Positions 20,990-33,000 of a stretch of 64,000 nucleotides of DNA are shown piece after piece. The stretch spans positions 2,903,501 to 2,967,500 of the forward strand of contig JAWRVZ010000057.1 in the NCBI GenBank assembly GCA_037043235.1. Reading direction: 5' to 3'. The position numbers and the translations under genes are program-made. Positions within the stretch are counted from its first letter, which is position 1; every line of letters starts with the position of its first letter. The notes beneath the pieces are model-generated. The model had not been told where the DNA came from. It made no database searches and saw only the letters and a list, made by a program, of their open reading frames with translations. Source of the DNA: Rhodeus uyekii. Lineage: Eukaryota > Chordata > Actinopteri > Cypriniformes > Acheilognathidae.

Positions 20990-22268
20990 GAATTTTGAAA
21001 TCGCGGGAGAGATTGCAGTGGTGCAGTGGTCTTATCATTACCTGCCCTGTGGGTGGCGAGATCAAAACACCATACCGGATCGGGGTGAACTTCATACACC
21101 CGAGGGAGCTCCCTGACATCTCAGGACTGGATTAGCAGGAGACCATCATCTGATGTCTAGAGAGCTTTGTTCCCCCATCCGGGATACAGCCAGACCCAGA
21201 GAGTCACAGCCCACCATCACCCTCGACCACGGATTTAACACGAGAGCTGCCTGCAGACAGAGAGCCACCGAGCCAGAGCCCAAGAAAGAAGGGACAGAGC
21301 CGACGATTGCCCCAGAACCGCGTCCTCAGAGTGAGTGAGGGGTGCGAGCCCGCAACGGAGGGAGTTCTGGTGGACTTGGACACAGAGGACTGGCTGGCAG
21401 ACCTGGACACTGCTTCCAACCCTATCCCACCTGATACAATCTATCTGTTTGGGATCATCACTGTTTCTGGACAGTGTGGAGACTATGGCCGTAACCACTT
21501 GGAAAATTTATAATTGATCTTGTCAATGTTACCCTCTTCATCTCCGCAAAACTCAACCAGTCCTCCAGCCCCATCTCTGCCTGCAGTCCTGAACCATCAC
21601 CAGGAACACCTTGCGTGTTCAGGGGCGTGATGCCACAGGTCACGCAACCACCAGCCTCGCCTGAGCGAGAGGATCCTGTGGCTTCGGCTCCGGCCTCGGA
21701 TCACTACACTTCATTTCAGCCAGTCAATCTGTCAGCTCTGCCCTGGCTCCTCCCACCCTCGGCTACACCAGCGACCCTTGACCTTGTAGCTCTACTGGGT
21801 TCCCTCGTACCACCGGCTACCCCTCAGTCAGTCATCACTCCACCTCTGCCACAGGCTTGTGGGCCATCAACTACAGTGGTTTCCTCCTTCCCTTCAGCCT
21901 CACCTTTGACCTCAGTCACACCGGCTCCACCTCAGCCCTCGGTTTCTCAGGTTCCGCCTCGAGTGCTTTTCGCTGCGCCCTTTTCTAGGTCATCAGGGTC
22001 AGCAGCATCATTCAGGACCCTCAGGACGTCATAGGTCACTTTGACACCTTTGTTCCTCCCTCCATCAACTCCACTGTGGGCTGTCATCTCTGCTGTACTC
22101 TAGGTTGGTGGACGCGAACATTCACCATCACAGCCGAGATCTCATCGTTTCATCGATCTCATCATTCCCATTCTAACCATCCCATTGCCTCCTCTAACCC
22201 TCTTCCTATATCCCTCTGCCAGTATTCAGCATCCCTGTGCCGGCCCCGTTCTTCATTCCTTCACCAGC
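20990..22268 (+). mobile_element. Decayed LTR-element internal region, proline/serine-rich
   Basis: Contains broken frames, the longest 139 codons at 21615-22034, very rich in Pro, Ser, Thr and Ala and without a recognised domain. The style and the segment GACACAGAGGACTGGCTGG resemble the poorly characterised internal part of some fish Gypsy-like elements. The LTR at 25045 would be its 3' LTR, the L2 LINE having split the two parts. That link is inference from position and from the ACCAGC duplication. No matching 5' LTR was found. Confidence 0.4.
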
Positions 22269-24984
22269 ATCATAACTAACTCCCTGTTATAAATACAGTA
22301 GAACTATCACTCCTAACACAAAAGATAGCTTTATAAATAATCTTCCTAATCAGTTTGATCTACTAATCTCAGATAGCCTAGAAGAACTTGCAACAGAAAC
22401 TATTAACTCTCTCTTTTCCAGCACTTTAGACACTGTTGCTCCGTTGCGCTTAAAGAAGATTAAAGAAAATAGTCCAACACCGTGGTACAACGACCACAGC
22501 CGGGCCCACAAGAGAGCAGCCCGAAAAATGGAGTGGAGCTGGAAAAAAAATAAGCTTGAAGTTTTTCGCATTTCATGGAAAGACAGCTCTATTGCATTCA
22601 AAAAGGCCTTAAAATCAGCTAGATCTGCTTACTTTTCTACCCTCTTAGAAGAAAACAAATACAACCCTAGGTATTTATTTGATACAGTGACTAAACTAAC
22701 AAGAAATAAACAACCCCAGATGCTTTAAAACAGCATAGCAGTAATGACTTCATGGACTTCTGTACTTGCAAAATTCATAATATTAGAGAGAAAGTTATAA
22801 TCATGCAACCGTCTACTACAATATCACAAAATACAGTAAATGTTAGATTCCCTGAAGAAAAATTCCAATCCTTCATTGCTATTGGGGAGGAAGAATTATC
22901 TAAACTCGTTAAATCATCAAAATCAACAACATGTATGCTAGACCCAATACCAACTAAGCTACTGAAAGAGATGCTTCCAGAAATCATAGATCCCCTTCTT
23001 AATATTATTAATTCATCATTGTCATTAGGATACGTACCAAAAACCTTTAAGCTAGCCGTAATTAAACCGCTTATTAAAAAAACACAACTTGAACCTACAG
23101 AATTAGTTAATTACAGGCCGATATCAAATCTACCTTTTTTGTCAAAAATTCTTGAAAAGGCAATATCTTCACAACTATGTTCCTTTCTAGAAAGAAACAG
23201 CATCTACGAGGATTTCCAGTCAGAATTTAAACCATATCATAGTACCGAGACAGCTCTCATTAGAGTTACAAATGGTTTGCTCTTATCATCCGATCGTGGT
23301 TGTATATCTCTGTTAGTGTTACTGGACCTTAGTGCTGCATTTGACACAATCGACCAATAAATCCTTCTAAATAAACTTGAAAACTATGTTGGGTTCCAGT
23401 GGAATTGCATTAGCCTGGTTCAAATCATACTTATCTGACCGTTATCAGTTTGTAGCAGTAAATGAGGAGATGTCATATCGATCACGGGTTCAGTATGGAG
23501 TTCCTCAAGGTTCAGTACTAGGACCATTGCTTTTCACTATGTACATGCTTCCTTTGGGTACAATTATTAGGAAGCATGGCATTAGCTTTCACTGTTACGC
23601 TGATGATACTCAGCTCTATATTTCTTCTCATCCTGATGAAACGTACCAATTCACTAAATTAACAGAATGCATAACTGATATAAAAAATTGGATGACTAAT
23701 AACTTTCTACTGCTTAATTCTGAAAAAACAGAGATTCTAATTATTAGACCAAAAAGTTCCGCACGTAATAATCTAGACTACTGCCTAACACTCGATGGCT
23801 GTTCTGTCAAGTCTTCGTCGTCAGTTAGAAACCTGGGTGTGCTCTTTGATAACAATCTTTCATTTGAAAGCCACGTCTCCAGCATCTGTAAAACGGCATT
23901 CTTCCATCTTAAAAATATATTTAAATTGCGACATATGCTTTCTAAGACAAATGCGGAAAAGTTAGTTCATGCGTTCATGAGTTCAAGGCTAGATTATTGT
24001 AATGCTCTACTAGGTGCTTGCCCTGCACGCTTAATAAACAAATTCCAGCTGGTCCAAAATGCAGCAGCTCGAGTTCTTACTAGAACCAAGAAGTATGAGC
24101 ATATTAGCCCAGTTCTGTCAAACCTGCACTGGCTTCCTATTAATCACTGAATACATTTTAAAATCTTGCTAATTACTTACAAAGCATTAAATGGTTTAGC
24201 TCCACAGTACTTGAGCGATCTCTTAACACATTATAGTCCTTCACGTCTATTGTGATCCCAAAATACTGACCAGCTTATAATACCTGGAATATCAAAGTCA
24301 ACTGCTGGCGGTCGATCCTTTTTCCCATTTAGCTCCTAAACTCTGGAACAGCCTTCCTGATTCAGTTCGGGAAGCAGACACACTCTGTCAGTTTAAATCT
24401 AGACTAAAAACACATCTCTTCAACCTGGCATACACATAACACATTATGCATACATGTTTAATCCAAATCATGTAAAATGATTTTTAGGCTGCATAATTTA
24501 GGTCAGCCGGAACCAGAAACATTCCCATAACTTCTGATGTACTCGATACATCACAAGAAGAATGGCATCTACGCTGATATTATTCTCTGTTTATTCCGAG
24601 GTTACCATGGTCAGCCGGATCCGGGCCGTATCCAGATCAGATGAAGGACCTGGACACGAGCACAGCACTGCCCAGAAGTGTCTGCGGAGACCGTGACTCT
24701 ACTAAACCCTCCCCTGTGAAGATCATGAACCCATCTCTAACCGGACCAAATTGGACTTAATATTGGATTTGAATTGTTATCAATATAATAATCAAACTAT
24801 CAATCAATCAAATCAATCAATAATCAAAACTTAACACTTAATATTCATCAATTGTATTAATTCGCCTGCTCTTTTAAGGCTTCCGTCCAGCCAAACAAAC
24901 TTTGTTTATAATGTTTTCCTGTGACCACTGTAAAGCTGCTTTGAAACAATCTGTATTGTAAAAAGCCCTATATAAGTAAAGGTG
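22269..24984 (+). mobile_element. 5'-truncated L2-clade LINE, inactivated
   Basis: A non-LTR retrotransposon of about 2.7 kb flanked by ACCAGC (22263-22268 and 24985-24990), a likely target duplication. It encodes a linker with WYNDHSRAHKRAARKMEW (frame 22444-22728) and a reverse transcriptase in two pieces. The first (22752-23360) has NYRPISNLPFLSKILEKA and LLVLLDLSAAFDTID; the second (23377-24150) has GVPQGSVLGPLLF, the catalytic CYADDTQLYIS and SRLDYCNALL. TAA at 23358-23360, a frameshift between the pieces and TGA at 24148-24150 kill it. The endonuclease domain is missing. The 3' end, CTGTATTGTAAAAAGCCCTA, is of L2 type. Confidence 0.85.
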
Positions 24985-25044
24985 ACCAGCTCCTTATCCT
25001 CCTTGTCCCCTTCTCACGACGGCACCTTCCGATAGGGGGCGTTC

Positions 25045-25376
25045 TGTTACACCCTCACACCACATGGACTCTTAGTTTGTTTTCATTCTGTCAAGTGTCT
25101 CTTTGTTGCAGTTTCCTGCCACGCATCGGTCACCGTGGACTCTAATCGTCACAGCTGTTCGTCAGTTTCTGTTCATCACCGTGTGTATTTAGTTCTCAAC
25201 TTTCAACCCTCAGTTGTCGGTTGTTAGCGATGACTGATCTTGTTTGTGTCAGACTCTGTTACTTTACTTTCAGCTTTGTGGATGAACTTAGTTTGTTTTC
25301 ATTAAAACCCTTTTTGTTTATTTAAACCTTTTGGATTCTGAAACCTTTATTGTCTTCCTCTTTGTCGTTTGTGACA
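25045..25376 (+). mobile_element. 332-bp LTR of a decayed retroelement
   Basis: Starts TGTTACACC and ends TTTGTGACA, giving TGT..ACA termini. A purine run GATAGGGGG (25031-25039) lies just upstream, as a polypurine tract should next to a 3' LTR. TATTTAG near 25188 and ATTAAA near 25301 could be promoter and polyadenylation signals. Its mate was not seen. Confidence 0.65.
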
Positions 25377-25759
25377 GTTGCCATAAAATTGCATTACATT
25401 TTTGAGAACATGACATGAATCCTTTTGAGTGCTTTTTTTCTTAAGTGTGTAGGTAGAGTGTTTTTCACTTATATTTGGTGGGGAGAGTTTGAGATTAAAA
25501 TAAGGGAAGGCTGTTATGTGTGTTTAATGTTAACAGTCAATTACATGTTATTCAAAACAATGAAGGAATATTTCTATATGTTGGTATTTCATGCCTTTGC
25601 TTGTTTCACTTAATTTTATTCTATAATAGACTATAGACTATATGTACTATAATAGACTCTATAATTGCAGATTCCCAATGTGTCAGCTACTGTAAATAAT
25701 GTTCCCTTCAGAGGATGTTGTTAGGAGTCAATGAGTGTTAATAAATAAATTTGATTTTT

Positions 25760-26290
25760 ACTTAAGTATTGTTGGATTAATAATAGAAATATTATAATAA
25801 TAAACAACCTACAACACTTTAAGTTTTGTTGGATTAATAATAATATAAAAATAATGAAACCACCAACGAGAATAACAACAATAAAGCCTTTGGCCTTAAA
25901 CTTCTATTCAAATAGTATTACTTTATTACATATTGTTGGATTAATAATAATAATATTAGTAATGATAATAAAACACCATAACAATAATAAAGAGTGACTT
26001 TAGCTTCAGTCGCCTGATTGCATTTCTCTTGATTACTTTAAGTGTTGTTGGATTAATAATAATAATAATTAAACACCACCACCAACAATAAAAATAATAA
26101 AACGTGACTTTAGCCTTAATCTCCTAATTAAATAGTATTACTTTATTAGTATTGTTGGATAAATAACAACAAATATAATAGTACAGTAAAAAGTATTATT
26201 TTTATTAAATATTGTGTTTGATGATGATGATGATGAGGATGAGGATGATGATAATAATAAATTATATATTATTAGTTTATTAATATTGTT
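25760..26290 (+). repeat. AT-rich minisatellite, about 108-bp period
   Basis: The phrase TGTTGGATTAATAATAATA recurs near 25770, 25827, 25934, 26045 and 26152; the last three spacings are 107-111 bp. Each copy also carries a GTGACTTTAGC-like and an AATAGTATTACTTTATT-like segment. It ends in a GATGATGAT/GATGAG microsatellite (26220-26250). It borders the stxbp5 promoter. Confidence 0.8.
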
Positions 26291-26389
26291 GACAATAATA
26301 TTTTTTTTTTCCAAATGAACCGAATTGTTTCATTATTATTTCATTGGTTCAATATAACTGTATTATAATAGAGTGTATGAAAATGAAGC

Positions 26390-26857
26390 CGCGGGAAGGC
26401 TCTTGTCCCCCTCCTCTTCTTCTTCCTCTCTTCTGCAGGTGATCGGAAAGCTGATCCGGAGTCAGTGCGTCTCCTCCTCCTCTTCCTCCTCCTCCTCTGG
26501 TCTGCAGGTGATCGCAGAGCTGATCCGGAGTCAGTGCGGCTCCTGCACATCCGGGTGTCACAGCGCAGACTCGACGCGCTGATCCGGCGCTCTGCGTTTC
26601 CGCGTTAGCAGCGGCGACGGAACAGCGCGACAGCGGGCGATATAACCGGATCACGCCCTCCGCGCGCGACTAGCAGGAGACAGCAGTGACATCTGGACCC
26701 GCCGGCCTGGTTTAGGACTCGAGCGTGGGATTATGACATTGGCTCGGGATCGAGACGGGATGACAACACCGCCGGACATGTGAGACATCGGGACGAGTAC
26801 AACAACAGTCTATTTTCATGCACGTTTCGCCTTCGATTCGCATTCGCTGGAGGTAAT
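26390..26857 (+). promoter_or_regulatory. stxbp5: CpG-rich stxbp5 promoter and 5' untranslated region
   Basis: GC content and CpG frequency rise sharply from about 26390, in contrast with the AT-rich flank, and stay high through exon 1, as in a CpG-island promoter. A 39-bp segment TCTGCAGGTGATCG..CAGTGCG is duplicated at 26432 and 26501 (69-bp step). A TATA-like GATATAACC is at 26639. Two small upstream frames precede the start codon (26733-26783 and 26818-26856). The transcript start is not determined. Confidence 0.6.
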
Positions 26858-27007
26858 ATGAAGAAGTTTAATATCAGGAATCTGTTGGACAACTTGACCG
26901 CGTCCTCCTCCTCTTCCTCCTCCGCCGCCGCGTCGTCTCCGTCGGGGAACCGGGAGAGCGACATGATTCAGGAGACCCTGCAGTCAGAGCATTTCCAGCT
27001 CTGCAAG
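26858..27007 (+). CDS. stxbp5: stxbp5 exon 1, coding part
   Basis: Fifty codons from MKKFNIRNLLDNLTA through a Ser/Ala tract to QSEHFQLCK. The start is chosen because tomosyns begin M(R/K)KFNIR. Donor GTGGGA. Phase 0 end. Confidence 0.95.
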
Positions 27008-30000
27008 GTGGGATGAGTTACTGGGATCTCATTCAGTGTGGATGCGCGTTTTTACCATAATCACCCAGATTAATCTCTCCCAGTTCAGCCAGGGATTTTT
27101 TTACATTTATTCTTTCATTCGAGTGAAGTTAGCACGAGGTAAATGAGTCATTATTAAATGGCAGGCTGTTTTCTGTCTCCCCGAAAGGCGTGTCAGTCCC
27201 CTGAGCTCAATGATGTGGAGCGGTTTAATTCGGATCGGCCGCTTCAATAGTGTGAACGCACGGTTTCTGCTCTGGATGTCGAAAATCAAAGTCCCATAAC
27301 TAATAGCAATAATAAAATATTAAAAATTATTATATGCTTTTTGGATAATAATTACACTAATACAAACATAATCTTTGATTAATTAATCAAAGACTTTGTA
27401 ACTGTTTAATAATCATTGTTTGATGTCAATAATATAGTGTATTTGATAGATCAAAATGTAAGTAAAAACTTAAATTTTTGTGTGAACTATTCCTTTAAGA
27501 ACTCCTCCTTCATGTGTGTAGTTTAATGCAAATCATGTTCTGCTTTACAGACACTGCGACATGGCTTTCCCTATCAACCCTCTTCCATGGCTTTTGACCC
27601 TGTACAGAAAATCCTGGCTATTGGCACACAGAGTGGAGCCCTGAGACTGTATCCTTTTCTATGAAGATCTGTCAGTTGTGTGTGTGTTGTTTGTGTATGT
27701 TTAAACAACGGCAGTCCTCCCACTCTTCTATGTTGGAAGTATTGTTGCACATAGTAATTGACTTTTTCAAAGCATGTGCTACTCTTTGTTTGTTTTTCTC
27801 TCTCTCCCTAACCTTCACACAAACATTTGATTACATAAGTTGCAAAACACAAGTAACAACATCCTCTGGCAAATAAGCTTCTAAGAGCGTTGGTGTTCCC
27901 CGGGAGATATGAATACTTACCCTAGAGATGTATCAGGAGCTTCTGGCTCAACGGAACTAAAGGAAAGACACCCAAGCTTGTGGGAAGATTTGCGTGAACA
28001 TGATCAAAACATGCCTAGAAATCAGCGTGCTCAGGATTATTGATTGACTGATGTGTGTTGATGGCAATATCGAGAAGGCAGGGTGGCTGTGTAATGCTGT
28101 AATAATGCTATTTTATTTTGGTAAAACAGACTTGTAGTAAAACCATGTGGCTCAAAACCATATAATGGCTTTATAATATAATCAGCAGAATTTTGTTTTC
28201 AAAATGCATTTATTTTCAGTGCTATTAGTGCTTTTATTATTACAAACACTTTATTATTCAGAGTTGTTATTGGCCAATGGTGAAATTCTCAGAATATATC
28301 TAGAGTACCTTCCACTGCTTGACTAAAGATAAACATATTAACATTGCAAGTGATTATAAACCATATAAACCTCTGTTATAAACCATATCAAAACATCAAA
28401 TAGCGCTGACTTTGAAACCATCGGTCATGAATGGACAAGTTAAAGAAGGCTTTTCAGTCAACAAATCACCAACATTCACCATGGATTTAATGTAGTAACG
28501 GTAACTGTAACCATGGTATTGTGGCAGAAGTAGTCAAATGTTTTTACATTATTCATTTCAGGGTTCGTAACCTTTTGAGAGTGAAATTCTAGCACTTTTT
28601 GTCAAGGATTTTCTGGTGCTTCACACTTTTTCCAGCATTTCGAAGCTTTAAATATTATTCAGTTTAAATGCTATTTTTAATGTTACGACCAAATATAAAA
28701 ATATATTCAAAATTCATTTTTTTTAATCTATAAAAAGTTAATTATATCTGCGTTTCAACTCAAGCTCAGTGCTTTACTTTCATGTTTACTTTCTAGAAAT
28801 AAACATGTAATATTATTAGTTACTATGCTAAATACAGTATTTTCCTGCATATAACCATAGAAGCATAGAAGGTTTTGTGTAAAAACTCGTTGGCATAACC
28901 CGCACCCATAGTATGATGAACTTTTTTGTGTAAGTTCACATTTCGAATTTTGAATGTTGCTCGCATGACGTCATTTACCGGTAACTGTTCAGGTTTGCTA
29001 CACAGTGCTTGTGCGCGTAGGCTGTCTCTAGGAGCTGTGCCTCAACTACAGGCTATATGAACGTGTGACATTGAGGATTTTGATTTTTTTTTTTTGTATT
29101 ATTAGTATTAATTGTTATCAAGATTTAAAGTTATTACTCATTAGTTACACACGAGTTAAAATAATATCAACCAAAGAAAATAAAGTTTGATTCTTTGTCT
29201 TCATCTTTGCTATTTATAATGTCTTTGTTTTTAATCATCGTTACCGGTCTTTTTGAGACGAGTCGACAAGATAAACAACAAAACTCTTTTTTAACAAACA
29301 ATATATTGAAATATTACTCCGTGTAAAAATTTGGGATATAGCCCGCATCCTTATATAACCCGCACCCCCCCCCCCCCCCCCCCCCCCCCCTTGCGGGGTT
29401 TGTAAAGTCTGGTATAACCCGCCCGTTATATGCGGGAAAATACGGTAATGCAAAACGATAGTAATTTTATGATTAAATTACTTTTATGATTAAACTGCCC
29501 CCCCCCCAAGCACTATCAGGCACTGGTGCCGCCATCTATAGAACTTAGTGCCACCAAGGCTACTGCTCTTAAACGTTAGTCTGGAGCCCTGCGTTGAGCG
29601 ATTCAAAAGTGGTGCTTTATATGCTCAGTCATCAGTGAGAAGGTCAGTTGATTCCAGGCAGTAAAATCAAAGGATCCAGGTTCTCAGAGTTTCAGAGCCA
29701 TGTCTGTAAGCAGCCTCATTTCAGAAGCAAGTTTCCTAGAAGCAGGGTCTTTATCCCTAGAGGGGCTGCGCTCATTAATGACATCCACTGTGGCATGAGC
29801 AGCTCTATTGCCATATGTTGCAGAGCTCGTCTCATCATCGGTGTTGCCGACTATCTGCCAGAATGACACCTCGCACGTGCTGGCAACATCGCCAATCCTG
29901 CTGCGCACGTCTGTTAGAGCCACACACACTCAGCCAAGCTGCTCCAGCTTATTTCATGTTCAGATATACACCACACCATTATTTCTATCAAAAGAAACGT

Positions 30001-33000
30001 GGTTATAAAATACAGCTGGGTGGTTTATACTGTGCAAAATGTGTTTACAGGTTGAGATTCTGCACGACTCTTGTGGGTTAATATCTATTTTAGTGTATCT
30101 TATGCTCTTTAATTTACTATAAAGTCATTAAAACTGAATGCATTTTAATAAAAAAAATCGAGAATAGAATGTTTACTTCCCTAAAGTATTTCACGTCATC
30201 GATTTTGTGAAATGCGCCATTACTGTGATTGTATAAAATAGGGGTTGCATTATTTCTCCTAGCCGGTTACTTGTCAAAAAAAAAAAACAGAATTAATAAG
30301 TATAAAGAATTTAAATAATGGGTTTCATTTTTTATTTAACATTGGCAATGTTATAAATGTCAAGGTTATATCTTATGCGCGAACAAAATCTGCATAAATG
30401 CATTATGTATTTATAATAAAATTCATTTTAACAGTTAGCCTAGGGGTATTATGAAAAAAAAAAAACTATAACTAATCTGTGCTCACATCACTTAGATCTT
30501 CACTCAACCGGTTTAAAATACTTTATAATCGAATGAGATAAAATTAATGTAGTCTATTCGCTGTAATTGTCCTCCTGCCTCATACTCCCTTTGGTCATGA
30601 TCATCGCTGGTTTGCATTACAAAAGCAAGCATTAATGTGTGAAGTTATTGCGCGCTCAAGTATTCGTTGGCTTCCGACAGTGCTGACTAGTGATTTGGAG
30701 TAGTCAAATACATGACTAATTTATGCATCCTTATATAGCCCCGCCCTTTTTTGGTTCTGTGGCTATTGTGTTGTTCCTCCTTCTGTTTTTGGGTGTGTTC
30801 ACACTTAAAGTGAGGCCTAGTGGGATTGCTCTGTTAAGTGTGGTTCATTTGACACTGCCATCCAATCCCTTGTGCGCACCAACAAGCAAACCAAAACCCC
30901 TGAAAAGATGGGTCCCAATCCACTTCCAAACAAACTCTGGTGCAGTTTGAATGTAAACAAACCCAAAACTGGACATGGAGTCACAACTTGCGACCCAAGA
31001 AAGGACAGAAAGCTCAAGCACACCTGTTTTTTTTTTCTTGTCATAGTCGTGATGAATCATGTCTGACAAATTTGACAAAATATATGTCATAAAATATGTT
31101 TTTTGTGTGCATATTTTAGGTTTGGTTTTAAAAATGACAAATCAGGACTTGGCGTGTGTTGTACCAATAAGGATTAATCTTAAATGTAGATTAAATCAAG
31201 ATTTATCTAATAATTCTGTTGCACCAAACTTTCTACTTTGTTTTAAAGTAACCGGTTTTACATTTAAACCATCATTTTGATGCAGGATTTAATTTGTATT
31301 TAAGATTGATTAACATAAATCCTGTTGCTTCATGATTTTAAACTCAGATTTAAATCTCATTTAGGGATTCATTTGAAATTTACAGGTGAGGAGGTTAAAT
31401 TAAAATAAAGCTGACATGTTACAAAAACCTTTATTGGCAAGAGTTACTTATAGAAAGAGTTTCTGGTTGTCAATAAGCAAAACCATCATGGCGGAGAAAA
31501 TTAATTTTAATGAAAGGTTTTAATCACAGGTTAAAATTTGAATCCCTGATTTGATAGTGGTGTAACACAACTCGATTAGCTCTAAACTGTTCTTAATTTA
31601 TTCCTTTTTGGTGCAACCCAGCCTTAATGTTTTTGTTCCAGACCAAAGTAACTGAACTGCAAATGTGAACACACTCTTAAAATCTTCTACTGATATTTGT
31701 TATGACCTCTACATCAAACATTACAACGCTGCTTTTAACTTTTATTAATTCTACAATGAGTAAATCCACTCTCTATAGCAAGTGCCATAGAAATATACAG
31801 AGCCACCACAAGAACAGAAGTTCAAACACAAAATCTTAAATATGTCTGTGTGCTTGTTTCTCTGGAGCATGAGGTCTATATTATGCAAGTAATACCAACA
31901 GGCCAGACTTGGTGTTGTCAGATTTTCATTTTGAGAGTAGACGTGCACTGGTATTATGCTGTAATGGTGTGCAGTGGATTTCCCATGACTTTAAAATGCC
32001 ATTGATACACAGATGAAGTCTGCACACTGCACGCCATGGATTGTCCATGACTTCATCTGAATGTGTATCAATGGCATTTTGTCCTTGTGGAAAGTCAGAA
32101 GCCACCCAGCAGGTCAGAGTAGAGTTGATTGGCTCAGTCTTCATGTTCAGCTGTGTCCTGGATGTGTTAATGTGCAGCAAGATTGAACAGACTTACTGTC
32201 ATTCAGTCGATTGGGCTATTTATCAAAAGACAGGATGTATCGATTTGCCTCATTGCCCCCAGCATTGGGGAACACCGCCACGGCTCAGCACACAAACTCA
32301 TTGAGGTGTTTACTAACAGTAAATATCTAATTTGATATGATTGGTCCTTTGTGTCTCAATCTGTGTGTTCACAGATAGAGGAGCCTTGCAGGACATCCAT
32401 GGGGTTTGGTGGAGTTTCATCTGTCTTTGCTTTCTAAAAAATATTAGCTCTTGTCGCTGCTTGTCTTGTCGCTGCTTGGTAGTGTTTTTAACGGATCAAA
32501 CGTTTTTGAGGTTTTATGCATGAATGGTTTACAAATTGGTTCTTGTTGAATGCTTTTGCTCTGATGAGGTTTTGCGCATGCTAAAACAAAGACCTTTTTC
32601 AAAACAAAACTTTAGCGTTTCTTAAAGGCGCTCGTTGGCAGTGATTGATTAAGCGTAATGGATGTTTTTTCTTTATGATACTTGTGTAGACTTTAAAGAA
32701 ATCAGAATTTTCTGTGTTTAACACACAAAAAGATTTGTCTCTCAAACTTCAGTCCCTCATTTGCATTTGCGGATAGAAACACCACAAACCACCATGGTTT
32801 ACCAAATGAGGAAGTTGTCGTCTTTTGTTTTTGAATGCAACTTTTTCGTCTTCTCTTATTTTGCAGCCGTCTCACTAAAGACAAGTACCGCATAATGTTG
32901 TAAAAATCAGGTGATGCTGTCAGAGGTTTAAAAAGCTTGTGACTAATTTGCTGAGCCAGAGCATACAAGGGTTCCTGTTTTATTTTGGAAAAGCTAAAGA

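Noticed and set aside
26341..26654. Minus-strand frames of 69 and 101 codons in the promoter
   Set aside because: They arise from the CTCCTC-rich, duplicated promoter sequence. There is no start context or domain.
27661..27876. Short frame directly after exon 2
   Set aside because: It starts beyond the donor site GTATCC. Exon 3 at 41192 joins exon 2 in frame with strong homology, so this is intronic.
29367..29390. Homopolymer C-run as a functional element
   Set aside because: Several C-runs occur in the window (40990, 55133, 46145). They look like simple repeats and may also be of uncertain length in the assembly.
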